Of a DNA stretch of 64,000 nucleotides, positions 47,533 through 54,513 are shown piece after piece. Below the pieces are notes generated by a model. That model saw only the letters and a program-made list of their open reading frames with translations. It made no database searches and was not told the origin of the DNA. Origin of the DNA: Aquamicrobium zhengzhouense (lineage in GTDB: Bacteria; Pseudomonadota; Alphaproteobacteria; Rhizobiales; Rhizobiaceae); contig NZ_JADGMQ010000001.1 in assembly GCF_016124105.1 (NCBI RefSeq), positions 590,248 through 654,247 of the forward strand, in the 5' to 3' direction. Made by a program: the position numbers and the translations under genes. The number at the start of each line of letters is the position of its first letter. Position 1 is the stretch's first letter.

Positions 47533-47937
47533 TTGCCTACGGCATCACACCAACCACAGACCATCCTCGTCGTCGAGGACGACGTCCTCATTCGCATCGA
47601 CATCGCGGGCTACCTGCGCGGCTGTGGTTGGCACGTCATCGAGGCGGGCAATGCAGCCGAAGCGGTTGCTGCCCTTGAATCCGACCAGATTATCGATCTG
47701 GTCTTCTCCGATATCCAGATGCCGGGCGCTATGGACGGCTTCGGCCTCGCGGCATGGGTGCGCGAGCACCGGCCGGGCCTCCGCATCATCCTGACCTCCG
47801 GCGTGGTCCAGAGAACCGAGGCTGCCACGTCGCTCTGCGACGAGGGGCCGATCGGCAAGCCTTATGATCACGATCGCCTTGCCGAGCGCATCCGCCATCA
47901 TCTCGAAGCGGCTGCAACAGGGTCGGCCGGGGCGTAA
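47533..47937 (+). CDS. Single-domain response regulator (CheY-like receiver)
   Basis: The 134-residue protein is one receiver domain. It has the acidic pair in ILVVEDDVLIRIDIAGYLRG, the phosphorylated Asp in LVFSDIQMPGAMDGFGLAAW, the Thr/Ser in IILTSGVVQR and the Lys in GPIGKPYDHDRLAERIRHH. There is no output domain, so it acts through a partner protein or a phosphorelay. The start is TTG at 47533. No kinase lies on the visible part of the element, so the partner may be chromosomal. HWE kinases, such as the one at 816-1844, commonly signal to receivers of this kind, but a link here is only a guess. Confidence 0.87.
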   Translation: MPTASHQPQTILVVEDDVLIRIDIAGYLRGCGWHVIEAGNAAEAVAALESDQIIDLVFSDIQMPGAMDGFGLAAWVREHRPGLRIILTSGVVQRTEAATSLCDEGPIGKPYDHDRLAERIRHHLEAAATGSAGA

Positions 47938-47972
47938 GCCGCCCGGCCACAGCGCTTGCCGCCACGGCAGCG

Positions 47973-48054
47973 AAAGTGAGAGAGCGGGAGGGGTTTTCGT
48001 GACGGATTTAGGGTCGAGAGAGAGGCTCTCGGCGTCCGTCGCGGAGAAACCACC
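47973..48054 (+). promoter_or_regulatory. Repeated ribosome-site-masking leader, copy B (parB)
   Basis: The opening is AAAGTGAGAGAGCGGG. TCGTGACGG (47997-48005) pairs with CCGTCGCGG (48036-48044), with two G-U pairs, covering the start of the GGAG site (48043-48046). The inner hairpin here is CGAGAG (48015-48020) with CTCTCG (48026-48031), a different sequence from copy A at the same place. The parB ATG is at 48055. Confidence 0.72.
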
Positions 48055-50205
48055 ATGGCTCGTGCCAAGAAAAAGAAGCCCGCCCTCCAGATGATCGAAT
48101 TCTCGCGGGCGCGTGACATTCCCTTCAACCGCATTCGCCTGTCCGCTGACAACGTGCGCGAGGTCGACGTCGAGGCCGGACTGGACGAACTCACCCATGA
48201 CATCGACCGTCGCGAGGATCTCGTCCAGGGTCTCAATGTCCGTGCCATCCTCGATGAGGACGGCAACGAGACCGGCGATTTCGAGACGCCCGCCGGCGGC
48301 AGGCGCTACCGGTCCATCGCACGCCTCGTGGAAGCCGGCCGATTCCCGGCCGATGGCCTCGTTCCCTGCATCGTCAAGAAGGCCGATGCCAAGACCTCGG
48401 CCGTCGACGACTCGCTGGCCGAAAACCTGCTACGCCTCGCCCTGCATCCGCTCGACCAGTTCAAGGCGTTCAAGCGGATGTTCGACATGGGCACGTCGAA
48501 GGAGGAGATCGCCGACGCCTGGCGGACCACGCCACGCTACATCATACAGCGCCTACGTCTCGCCACCGTCGCACCGTCCCTGCTCGATGCCTATGCGCGC
48601 AACGAGATGACGCTGGCGATGCTGGAAGCCTTCACCGTCAACCCCGACCATGAGCGCCAGCAACAGGTCTGGGAGCGCGTCAGCAATTCCTGGCAGAAGG
48701 AGCCCTGGCAGATTCGCAACATGCTGACCGAGACCACGGTTCCGGCCGCCGACAAGCGCGCCCGCTTCATCGGCGTCGAAGCCTATGAAGCGGCAGGCGG
48801 CCCGATGCTGCGCGACCTCTTCTCCGATGAGAACGGCGGTTGGTTGCAGGACGTCACGCTTCTTGATCGTCTGGTCGACGAGAAGCTTCGCGCCGTTGCC
48901 GACGAGATCGCCGGTCAGGGCTGGAAGTGGATCGACGCGGCGGTCGAGCTTCCCTATGGCTTCGCCAACGGCCTGCGCAGGCTGGTCGGTGTGACCCCGG
49001 AATTGACCGACGAGGAGCGCGCCACCCGCGAGGCGCTGCGCAACGAGTATGACGAACTCGAATCGCAATACGCCGAGGCCGAGGAACTGCCCGATGAGGT
49101 CGACCAGCGGCTCGGCGAAATCGAGGCCGAACTGGAAGCGTTCGAGAACCGGCCCGTCACCCTCGCGCCGGAAGACATCGCCCGTGCCGGTGTATTCGTC
49201 AGTATCGGCCGCGAGGGCGAGTTGATCGTCAGCAGCGGCTACGTCCGCCCCGAGGACGAGCAACCCGAGACCGTCGATGGCGAGGATGCCGGAGACGATG
49301 CGGATCCGTCCGATCCCGATGCCGTGCAGCGCGCCGTTATCACTGTCGGCGGCGAGCCGGTCCCGGACGCCGACGAGGAGGAGGACGATGCCGTCAAGCC
49401 GCTGCCTGAGCGGCTGGTGACGGACCTGACTGCCTGGCGGACGCTGGCGCTGCGCAATGCGCTCGCCGAGAATCCGCACGTCGCCATGACGGCCCTGCTG
49501 CACAAGCTCGTTCTCGACACCTTCGAGCGCACGTCCACCTCGGGAACGAGCCTCTATGCCGTCGTGCGTCACATCTACCTCCCGGCCGATGCGACCGGGC
49601 TCGCGGACAGTGCCGCCGCGAAGATGATCGACGAGCGCGCGGACGCCTGGCGGGGCGACATTCCCTCCGGCGATGATGATCGTCTCTGGGACTGGATCGA
49701 CGGCCTCGACGATGCCAGCCGCCTGGCGTTGCTCGCCCATTGCGTCAGCTTCGGGGTCAACGCGCTCTACGAGCGGCCCAACCCCTATTCGGGGAATGGC
49801 ATCTCGCAGCACGGTCTCGACCGCCGCATGGTCGAGGCCGAACGGCTGACGCGGGCCACCGGCCTCGATCTCGTCGAAGCGGGCTGGAGGCCCACGGTCG
49901 AGAACTATCTGGCCCGCGTGACCAAGACCCGCATCCTCGAAGCGGTGCGCGAAGGCGCCGGCGATCGCGCGGCCGATCTCATCGCGCATCTCAAGAAGGG
50001 CGACATGGCGAAGGAGGCCGAACGGCTTCTGGCCGATACCGGCTGGCTGCCGGAACCGCTGCGCCCCGCCATGGACGCGCAGGCCGTGGATGGCTCGGCC
50101 GACCAGGACGAGGATGGCGTGGCGCTGCCCGACTTCCTCGCCGGTGACGATGAGGACCCGGAAAAGGACGCCGACGATGCGGTGACCTTGGTCGCCGCCG
50201 AGTGA
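48055..50205 (+). CDS. Large ParB/Spo0J-like nuclease-domain protein
   Basis: This 716-residue protein is much longer than chromosomal ParB (about 300). An N-terminal ParB/sulfiredoxin-like domain covers about residues 13-125 (IPFNRIRLSADNVREVD, PAGGRRYRSIARLVEAGRFP, DDSLAENLLRLALHPLDQFK). A helix-turn-helix follows at about 140-165 (GTSKEEIADAWRTTPRYIIQ). A central region with an acidic coiled coil (TREALRNEYDELESQYAEAE) and a very acidic stretch (about 400-435) comes next. The C-terminal 280 residues include FGVNALYERPNPYSGNGISQ and match no domain I can name. Such proteins are typical of alphaproteobacterial ICE and plasmid maintenance blocks. No ParA gene is in the window. Confidence 0.87.
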   Translation: MARAKKKKPALQMIEFSRARDIPFNRIRLSADNVREVDVEAGLDELTHDIDRREDLVQGLNVRAILDEDGNETGDFETPAGGRRYRSIARLVEAGRFPADGLVPCIVKKADAKTSAVDDSLAENLLRLALHPLDQFKAFKRMFDMGTSKEEIADAWRTTPRYIIQRLRLATVAPSLLDAYARNEMTLAMLEAFTVNPDHERQQQVWERVSNSWQKEPWQIRNMLTETTVPAADKRARFIGVEAYEAAGGPMLRDLFSDENGGWLQDVTLLDRLVDEKLRAVADEIAGQGWKWIDAAVELPYGFANGLRRLVGVTPELTDEERATREALRNEYDELESQYAEAEELPDEVDQRLGEIEAELEAFENRPVTLAPEDIARAGVFVSIGREGELIVSSGYVRPEDEQPETVDGEDAGDDADPSDPDAVQRAVITVGGEPVPDADEEEDDAVKPLPERLVTDLTAWRTLALRNALAENPHVAMTALLHKLVLDTFERTSTSGTSLYAVVRHIYLPADATGLADSAAAKMIDERADAWRGDIPSGDDDRLWDWIDGLDDASRLALLAHCVSFGVNALYERPNPYSGNGISQHGLDRRMVEAERLTRATGLDLVEAGWRPTVENYLARVTKTRILEAVREGAGDRAADLIAHLKKGDMAKEAERLLADTGWLPEPLRPAMDAQAVDGSADQDEDGVALPDFLAGDDEDPEKDADDAVTLVAAE

Positions 50206-50213
50206 CGCGCACC

Positions 50214-50243
50214 AGCGGGGCGGCCTCCGTCGCCCCGCTTTCA
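50214..50243 (+). terminator. Terminator after the ParB-like gene
   Basis: AGCGGGGCG (50214-50222) pairs perfectly with CGCCCCGCT (50231-50239), followed by TTCAAT. It sits nine bases after the stop codon. Confidence 0.8.
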
Positions 50244-50261
50244 ATCCCCTTCCACCCCCAA

Positions 50262-50307
50262 GGCCCGGCATCTCGCCGGGCCGTTTTCGTTTCAGGAGAC
50301 CAGATTC
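50262..50307 (+). promoter_or_regulatory. Hairpin-ribosome-site leader, copy 1
   Basis: GGCCCGGC (50262-50269) pairs perfectly with GCCGGGCC (50275-50282). GTTTTCGTTTCAGGAG follows at once, so a terminator-like T-run merges into the AGGAG ribosome site of the gene at 50308. Copies 2 (50808) and 3 (53261) have the same arrangement. Confidence 0.75.
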
Positions 50308-50784
50308 ATGTCCGCTTCTCTCATCTTCGACATCGCGCCGCTTGGCTCGCTCGTGGCTTATAGCGACGGTCAGCCGAAGCCGCCTGCGCGCTTCACCAAG
50401 AAGCTCGCCACGTGGAAGTCCCGGAACGGGGTCGGCCGCCTTGTACGCAAGGAGCCCGGCCGTGAGCGGCCTACCTACACGACCCTGCCGTCCTTCACCC
50501 TGCATGAGGGCGATTTCGGCGAAGGCGGTATCATCCTCATCACTGTCATGCGCACTTACGGCATCGACAGCGATCTGAGGTTCCGGGTGATCGAGCGCCC
50601 GAAGATCGGTCAGGTCCGCGTCGTTCAGGATGTCGGAGAGAACGTCGAACTGCTGCACCTCGCGGAGAGCCGGGAGGCGGCCGAACTCTGGCTTGTCAAG
50701 AAGGGATACCGCCGCGCCCGCCTCGAGGAGATCACCGCCGACGAGGTGGGCGCCGATGCGATCGAGGGTCGCGCCGCCGCGTGA
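50308..50784 (+). CDS. ICE-associated hypothetical protein
   Basis: The 158-residue protein starts LIFDIAPLGSLVAYSDGQPK. The middle has GVGRLVRKEPGRERPTYTTL and FTLHEGDFGEGGIILITVMR. The end is mixed helix and strand (REAAELWLVKKGYRRARLEE). There is no signal peptide. I recognise it only as part of the conserved maintenance block around the ParB-like gene. The start follows a clear AGGAG. Confidence 0.7.
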   Translation: MSASLIFDIAPLGSLVAYSDGQPKPPARFTKKLATWKSRNGVGRLVRKEPGRERPTYTTLPSFTLHEGDFGEGGIILITVMRTYGIDSDLRFRVIERPKIGQVRVVQDVGENVELLHLAESREAAELWLVKKGYRRARLEEITADEVGADAIEGRAAA

Positions 50785-50807
50785 CCTTTTCCCATTTCCC
50801 CTCCATC

Positions 50808-50856
50808 TGGCCCGCTGTCCTTCGACGGCGGGCCATTTTCGTTTCAGGAGAACATC
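50808..50856 (+). promoter_or_regulatory. Hairpin-ribosome-site leader, copy 2
   Basis: TGGCCCGC (50808-50815) pairs perfectly with GCGGGCCA (50828-50835), followed directly by TTTTCGTTTCAGGAGA and the ATG at 50857. Confidence 0.75.
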
Positions 50857-51123
50857 ATGGCCATTCCCGATCCCGTCCGAACGAACTTCAACACCCTGCT
50901 GCGCGCCGCCGGTGACGGCAACCTGGCGCTGATGGAATGCCTCGACGCCGAAACCCAAGAGGTGCGCTACGTTCTGTGCGCTGTCGGTCGTGACGGCGGC
51001 GATTACGTCTTCACGCCATTCGGTCATCTCGCCGACGGCAATCCCTATGACGCCTATTTGCCGCCTGACCCCGCCGATCCTTCAGGCTTCCTCGAAAACC
51101 CCGGAAATGGAGACGCGGCATGA
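50857..51123 (+). CDS. Small ICE-associated protein (DUF6117-like)
   Basis: The 88-residue protein reads PDPVRTNFNTLLRAAGDGNL, then RYVLCAVGRDGGDYVFTPFG and HLADGNPYDAYLPPDP. From memory this resembles the DUF6117 family found beside ardC and parB-like genes on alphaproteobacterial elements. Its function is unknown. It overlaps the next gene by four bases (ATGA). Confidence 0.72.
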   Translation: MAIPDPVRTNFNTLLRAAGDGNLALMECLDAETQEVRYVLCAVGRDGGDYVFTPFGHLADGNPYDAYLPPDPADPSGFLENPGNGDAA

Positions 51124-51416
51124 TGAGCGTTGACGAAATCTTCGCCGACGACCGCCGCAATCCGCCTGCGGAGCGGTCGCTTCCATGGGAGGAATCGCGC
51201 GGCGGCGTCACCGTCGTCGTGGAGCCGAAGCCGCACTGGACCGAGGACATGCGCGCCTTCCGGCTCGATGCCCGCGAATATTGCCGCTATGCGGATTGGA
51301 CCGCGCATGGCGCGCGGACGCGCTTCTACGGTCATATCGACACCGCCGGCGACGATGTGATGATGAAGGCCCGCGCCATGATCGTCCGGGAAATCGCCGA
51401 TGGGCTCTGGGGCTGA
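51120..51416 (+). CDS. Small ICE-associated hypothetical protein
   Basis: The 98-residue acidic protein includes VTVVVEPKPHWTEDMRAFRL and DAREYCRYADWTAHGARTRF. No domain recognised. It is translationally coupled to the DUF6117-like gene. A 429-base gap without a credible gene follows. Confidence 0.62.
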   Translation: MMSVDEIFADDRRNPPAERSLPWEESRGGVTVVVEPKPHWTEDMRAFRLDAREYCRYADWTAHGARTRFYGHIDTAGDDVMMKARAMIVREIADGLWG

Positions 51417-51845
51417 GCATCGGAAAGGGGCGTCTCGGCATCGGGACGGTGAAATGTCGCTGTGCCCACAGCGATGAGTCGAGATCCAGCTTCACCATCT
51501 CTTCATGGTCATCCCGTCGCTGTCGGGGCAACAATGGGTTCCATCGCCGGCCTGAAACACGATCCGGGAAGCGGCCCGGCGGCAAGGCTGGCGCGGCGGG
51601 TCATCTGCGACGGGTCTCCGGCACCTGTCAGAGGCAAAACACCACCCCCGCTTCCATTCGCTAACCTTGGTCCTTCCGTCTCTTCGTCAATCAACCCATG
51701 GAGGGTCGGCTGACGCAAGCGTGCCGCCCTCGGGGATTCGGGACGAGCCCGAACGCCCGAGGATGATTGCAGATCCGGCCGGACACTTCGGGCGCCTGTC
51801 GCGCGGGGGATTGTCCCCCGCCTCCAAAAACAGGAGCCGGAACCC
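51417..51845 (+). other. Non-coding stretch ending in two structured hairpins
   Basis: I see no gene in these 429 bases. Near the end CCTCGGG (51728-51734) pairs with CCCGAGG (51756-51762) and encloses TTCGGG (51737-51742) paired with CCCGAA (51748-51753), giving a long two-part hairpin. Then GCGGGGGA (51803-51810) pairs with TCCCCCGC (51814-51821), followed by ACAGGAG, the ribosome site for the gene at 51846. Confidence 0.6.
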
Positions 51846-52010
51846 ATGTCCTATGCAGATGCCACCGCCTTCGCCGCCAGCCTCGCCACCACGCTGATGG
51901 TCCCGATCGTCGTGCTCCAGGCCGGGGACGGAACCCATACCGCCATGCCCGCCGACGAGTTCGACGGGGACGACGAGATGGTGAAGTTGGAGCTCGACCC
52001 ATGGAGCTGA
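51846..52010 (+). CDS. 54-residue acidic protein
   Basis: This short frame encodes SYADATAFAASLATTLMVPI, then VVLQAGDGTHTAMPADEFDG and an acidic end. CAGGAG lies nine bases before the ATG, and the strong hairpin just upstream matches the other leaders of this block, which supports a real gene. No family recognised. Confidence 0.55.
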   Translation: MSYADATAFAASLATTLMVPIVVLQAGDGTHTAMPADEFDGDDEMVKLELDPWS

Positions 52011-52187
52011 GGCGCGAAAGGGCCTCACCTCGACGGCCCGGTGCCCAGGCGCAGCCGGGCCTTCTTCCCGTCGATCGCCGCCGATTGCCGCTTGCGTGCC
52101 GGTTCGCATTGCGATCTCGACCCGCATCGGAAAGAACCGTCGGCGATCACGCCGATTTCGTTTCCTTCGAGATGAAAGCCGTTCGCC

Positions 52188-52556
52188 ATGCTCAGCCATA
52201 TTGTCATTTCCGTTCTACTCTGCACGGCATCCTGTGAACCGGCCGAAATCCGCGTCTGGGACGGGGATTCCATCCGGCTGGGCACGACGCGGCAATCTGA
52301 TGCCGTCCGGATCTTCAACATCGACGCTCCCGAGATCGAGGGGCAGTGCGCGTATGAATCCGACCTGGCGCTGCAATCGAAGAACAGGCTGGCCGAGCTT
52401 CTGAATGGCCAGCAGATCGAAATCCTGCGTCAGGGCACAGACCGCTATGGCCGGACCCTGGCGGCGATCCGCGTCGAAGGCCACGACGTCGGCGATATTC
52501 TCGTCGGTGAAGGGCTGGCGAGAACCTGGGCCGGACGGCGTGAACCTTGGTGCTGA
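52188..52556 (+). CDS. Thermonuclease (staphylococcal nuclease-like)
   Basis: The 122-residue protein has an SNase fold. It opens EIRVWDGDSIRLGTTRQSDA with the metal Asp region, then VRIFNIDAPEIEGQCAYESD with the catalytic Arg-Asp/Glu elements, and TDRYGRTLAAIRVEGHDVGD with the second catalytic Arg. A short hydrophobic start (MLSHIVISVLLCTASC) may be a signal peptide or lipoprotein signal. Small SNase genes are common on conjugative elements of Proteobacteria, for an unknown purpose. No strong ribosome site was seen. Confidence 0.85.
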   Translation: MLSHIVISVLLCTASCEPAEIRVWDGDSIRLGTTRQSDAVRIFNIDAPEIEGQCAYESDLALQSKNRLAELLNGQQIEILRQGTDRYGRTLAAIRVEGHDVGDILVGEGLARTWAGRREPWC

Positions 52557-52603
52557 CCTTCGGGACATCCTGGCGCAGGCAGGAACCATCCTCCATCGCG
52601 AAG

Positions 52604-52685
52604 GGAGAGTGAGAGTGCGGGCCGGTTGGCCGTGACGGTTGCAGGTGGGAGAGAAGCTTCCGCCGTCCGTCGCGGAGTATTCCCC
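52604..52685 (+). promoter_or_regulatory. Repeated ribosome-site-masking leader, copy C
   Basis: The opening is GAGAGTGAGAGTGCGGG. CCGTGACGG (52630-52638) pairs with CCGTCGCGG (52667-52675), and the GGAG site is 52674-52677. The inner hairpin is GGTGG (52644-52648) with CCGCC (52660-52664), again a different sequence from copies A and B. The ATG of the downstream gene is 52686. Confidence 0.72.
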
Positions 52686-53065
52686 ATGACCCTATCCCGC
52701 CAAACTACGTTCGCTCCCATCGGTGAAATCGTCGCGCGGCAAGTGCTGCCCCGGCTGCATCGCGCCCAGAGGCTGCCCCTGCGCATCTCCTGCATTGGCA
52801 CCGTTACGATGGCCTCGGTGATGCCGATGGCTTCGACCGCACGGTCGTCATCGGCGAGTGCCCATCCCCCGAAGACGCCATGATCTTCGCCAGCCAGTGC
52901 ATCGCACGCGGCGACGTCCGCATCGGCTCGGACGATACGCTGCGCTTCCGCCCGCGTATCATGATCATTCAGGACCGTGACAAGGGCCTGGTTCTCGCCG
53001 GAGAGGTCCGGGCCGGGATCGTCCTCTGGCAGCAACCCGTCGCGTCCGATGCCGAGGTGTCGTGA
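52686..53065 (+). pseudogene. ICE-associated gene with an apparent one-base frameshift
   Basis: The start frame reads TLSRQTTFAPIGEIVARQVL and continues only as low-quality sequence to 52883. The rest of the protein-like sequence is one frame over: HWHRYDGLGDADGFDRTVVI, then MIFASQCIARGDVRIGSDDT and LAGEVRAGIVLWQQP, ending at 53065. Joining the two with one added base near 52740-52785 gives a clean 126-residue protein. Family and function are unknown. The next gene's GTG overlaps this stop, which supports the second frame as the genuine end. A sequencing error is possible. Confidence 0.7.
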
Positions 53066-53232
53066 CCGAAGCCAGCCGGCTGCGCGGCGTGGCTTTCGCG
53101 GCCTCCGGGCGCGGCGATGCGGCATCCGCCCGCGATCACCGCTACCGCGCCAGCCTGCTCGAGGCGCAGTTGGTCGATCCTTTCTGGCGCGAGACCGCCG
53201 CCGAACTTCTGCGGCTGCCGCAAGCAGCCTGA
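53062..53232 (+). CDS. 56-residue hypothetical protein
   Basis: It starts at GTG overlapping the previous stop (GTGA). It reads TEASRLRGVAFAASGRGDAA, then YRASLLEAQLVDPFWRETAA, and is Ala/Arg-rich and probably helical. The tight overlap supports it; no family recognised. Confidence 0.5.
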   Translation: MTEASRLRGVAFAASGRGDAASARDHRYRASLLEAQLVDPFWRETAAELLRLPQAA

Positions 53233-53260
53233 TCGCATCAACCAGTTTCCACCCATCCTC

Positions 53261-53301
53261 GCCCGGCCTTCCGCCGGGCTTTGTCGTTTCAGGAGCCTGA
53301 C
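53261..53301 (+). promoter_or_regulatory. Hairpin-ribosome-site leader, copy 3
   Basis: GCCCGGC (53261-53267) pairs perfectly with GCCGGGC (53273-53279) over five bases. TTTGTCGTTTCAGGAG follows directly, then the ATG at 53302. It matches copies 1 and 2. Confidence 0.75.
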
Positions 53302-53718
53302 ATGGCCAACTATTTCACCCATTTCTCCTGCCTGCTCGATGTGGGCACGCCCGAGAACGCCGCCCGCGCGCTCGACCTCTACAATGCGTTGTCCGAAGAA
53401 AACGCTGCGGAAGACCCTCCGTCCGAGGGTTTCCTGCTCTCCATTCAGCCCGAGCACGGCGGCACCCAGCTCTGGATGCGCGACGACGAAACCGGCGATC
53501 CCGAGCATGTCATCCAGTTCGTCAAACGCTGCGCCGCCGCATTCGGTCTGACCGGATTGTGGGGATTCCAATATGCCACCACCTGCTCGCAAGCGCGGGT
53601 CAACGCCTTCGGCGGCGGCGCGCATGTGCTCGATCTCGCCACCGGAGAGACCATCGCCTGGACTTATACCGGTGGCTGGCTCCCCGAAGTGCTGGATGGA
53701 GGTGATCCCGATGCCTGA
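53302..53718 (+). CDS. ICE-associated hypothetical protein
   Basis: The 138-residue protein is acidic. It begins ANYFTHFSCLLDVGTPENAA and includes LWGFQYATTCSQARVNAFGG and AHVLDLATGETIAWTYTGGW. There is no signal peptide. I recognise no named domain. An AGGAG lies six bases before the ATG; the frame is open to 53281 without need. It overlaps the next gene by eight bases. Confidence 0.68.
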   Translation: MANYFTHFSCLLDVGTPENAARALDLYNALSEENAAEDPPSEGFLLSIQPEHGGTQLWMRDDETGDPEHVIQFVKRCAAAFGLTGLWGFQYATTCSQARVNAFGGGAHVLDLATGETIAWTYTGGWLPEVLDGGDPDA

Positions 53719-54355
53719 AGTCATCGAAACCACGGTCTATCGCCTCGACGAGCTTTCCGGCGAGGCAAAGGACAAGGCCCGCGCCTGGTATCGCGAGGGA
53801 GGCTTCGACTACGACTGGTATGATGCGGTCTATGAGGATTTCCAGCGGATCGCGGAAATCCTCGGTATCCGCTTCAAGACCCGCGCCGTGCGCCTGTATG
53901 GCGGCGGCTCGCGGCAGGAACCGCGCATCTTCTTAACTGGCTTCTGGTCGCAGGGCGATGGCGCCTGCTTCGAGGGCTACTATTCCTACCGGAAGAACGC
54001 CTCGGTCGCGATCCGGGCCTATGCACCGCAGGATACCACACTGCATGGCATCGCCGACGCCATCCAGGCCGTGCAGCGGCGGAATTTCTACCAGCTTCGC
54101 GCCGAGGCAACGCATCGTGGCCATTACCATCACGAGTATTGCATGGCGATTTCCGTCACCCGCGACAGCCCGACCTGGCAGGACATGACTGCCGATGCCG
54201 AGGAGATCGTCACCGAGGCGCTGCGCGATCTCGCCCGCTGGCTCTATCGCCAGCTTGAACGCGACTACGATTACCTGACCTCGGACGAGGTGGTCGACGA
54301 GAGCATCATCGCCAACGGCTACACCTTCACCGGCTCTGGCCGCCGGTTCGGCTGA
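53711..54355 (+). CDS. ICE/phage-associated hypothetical protein
   Basis: The 214-residue protein begins VIETTVYRLDELSGEAKDKA, then RAWYREGGFDYDWYDAVYED. A middle part follows, with FWSQGDGACFEGYYSYRKNA and HRGHYHHEYCMAI. The N-terminal 'tVYrlDELSgeAKDKARAWYR' type of start is familiar from phage and plasmid proteins sometimes loosely annotated as antitoxin-like, but no function is shown. The end RWLYRQLERDYDYLTSDEVV is helical. Confidence 0.65.
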   Translation: MPEVIETTVYRLDELSGEAKDKARAWYREGGFDYDWYDAVYEDFQRIAEILGIRFKTRAVRLYGGGSRQEPRIFLTGFWSQGDGACFEGYYSYRKNASVAIRAYAPQDTTLHGIADAIQAVQRRNFYQLRAEATHRGHYHHEYCMAISVTRDSPTWQDMTADAEEIVTEALRDLARWLYRQLERDYDYLTSDEVVDESIIANGYTFTGSGRRFG

Positions 54356-54421
54356 TTTCGACAAGCGCCCCGCCTGACGGCCGAGCGCTTGTTTCATGCC
54401 AGCTATCGCCACGGTTTCAGA

Positions 54422-54507
54422 GGGAGAGTGGGGCCGGAAGGGATTTGAGCCGGTGCGGTCGAGAGAGAGTGCTGCGCGGTTCGATCCTGTCCCACTCTCC
54501 CGAGGAA
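54422..54507 (+). promoter_or_regulatory. Long-stem leader before the methylase-helicase gene
   Basis: GGGAGAGTGGG (54422-54432) pairs perfectly over 11 bases with CCCACTCTCCC (54491-54501). The GAGGAA ribosome site (54502-54507) begins at the next base and the ATG is 54514. The 58 bases between the arms contain a GAGAGAGAG run like the other leaders. It is related in style, not in sequence, to the masking leaders. Confidence 0.7.
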
Positions 54508-54513
54508 TCCCCG

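Noticed and set aside
48553..51027. 824-codon open frame on the minus strand
   Set aside because: It is antisense to the ParB-like gene and its neighbours; codon bias in GC-rich DNA keeps the opposite frame open, and its translation has no family-like motifs.
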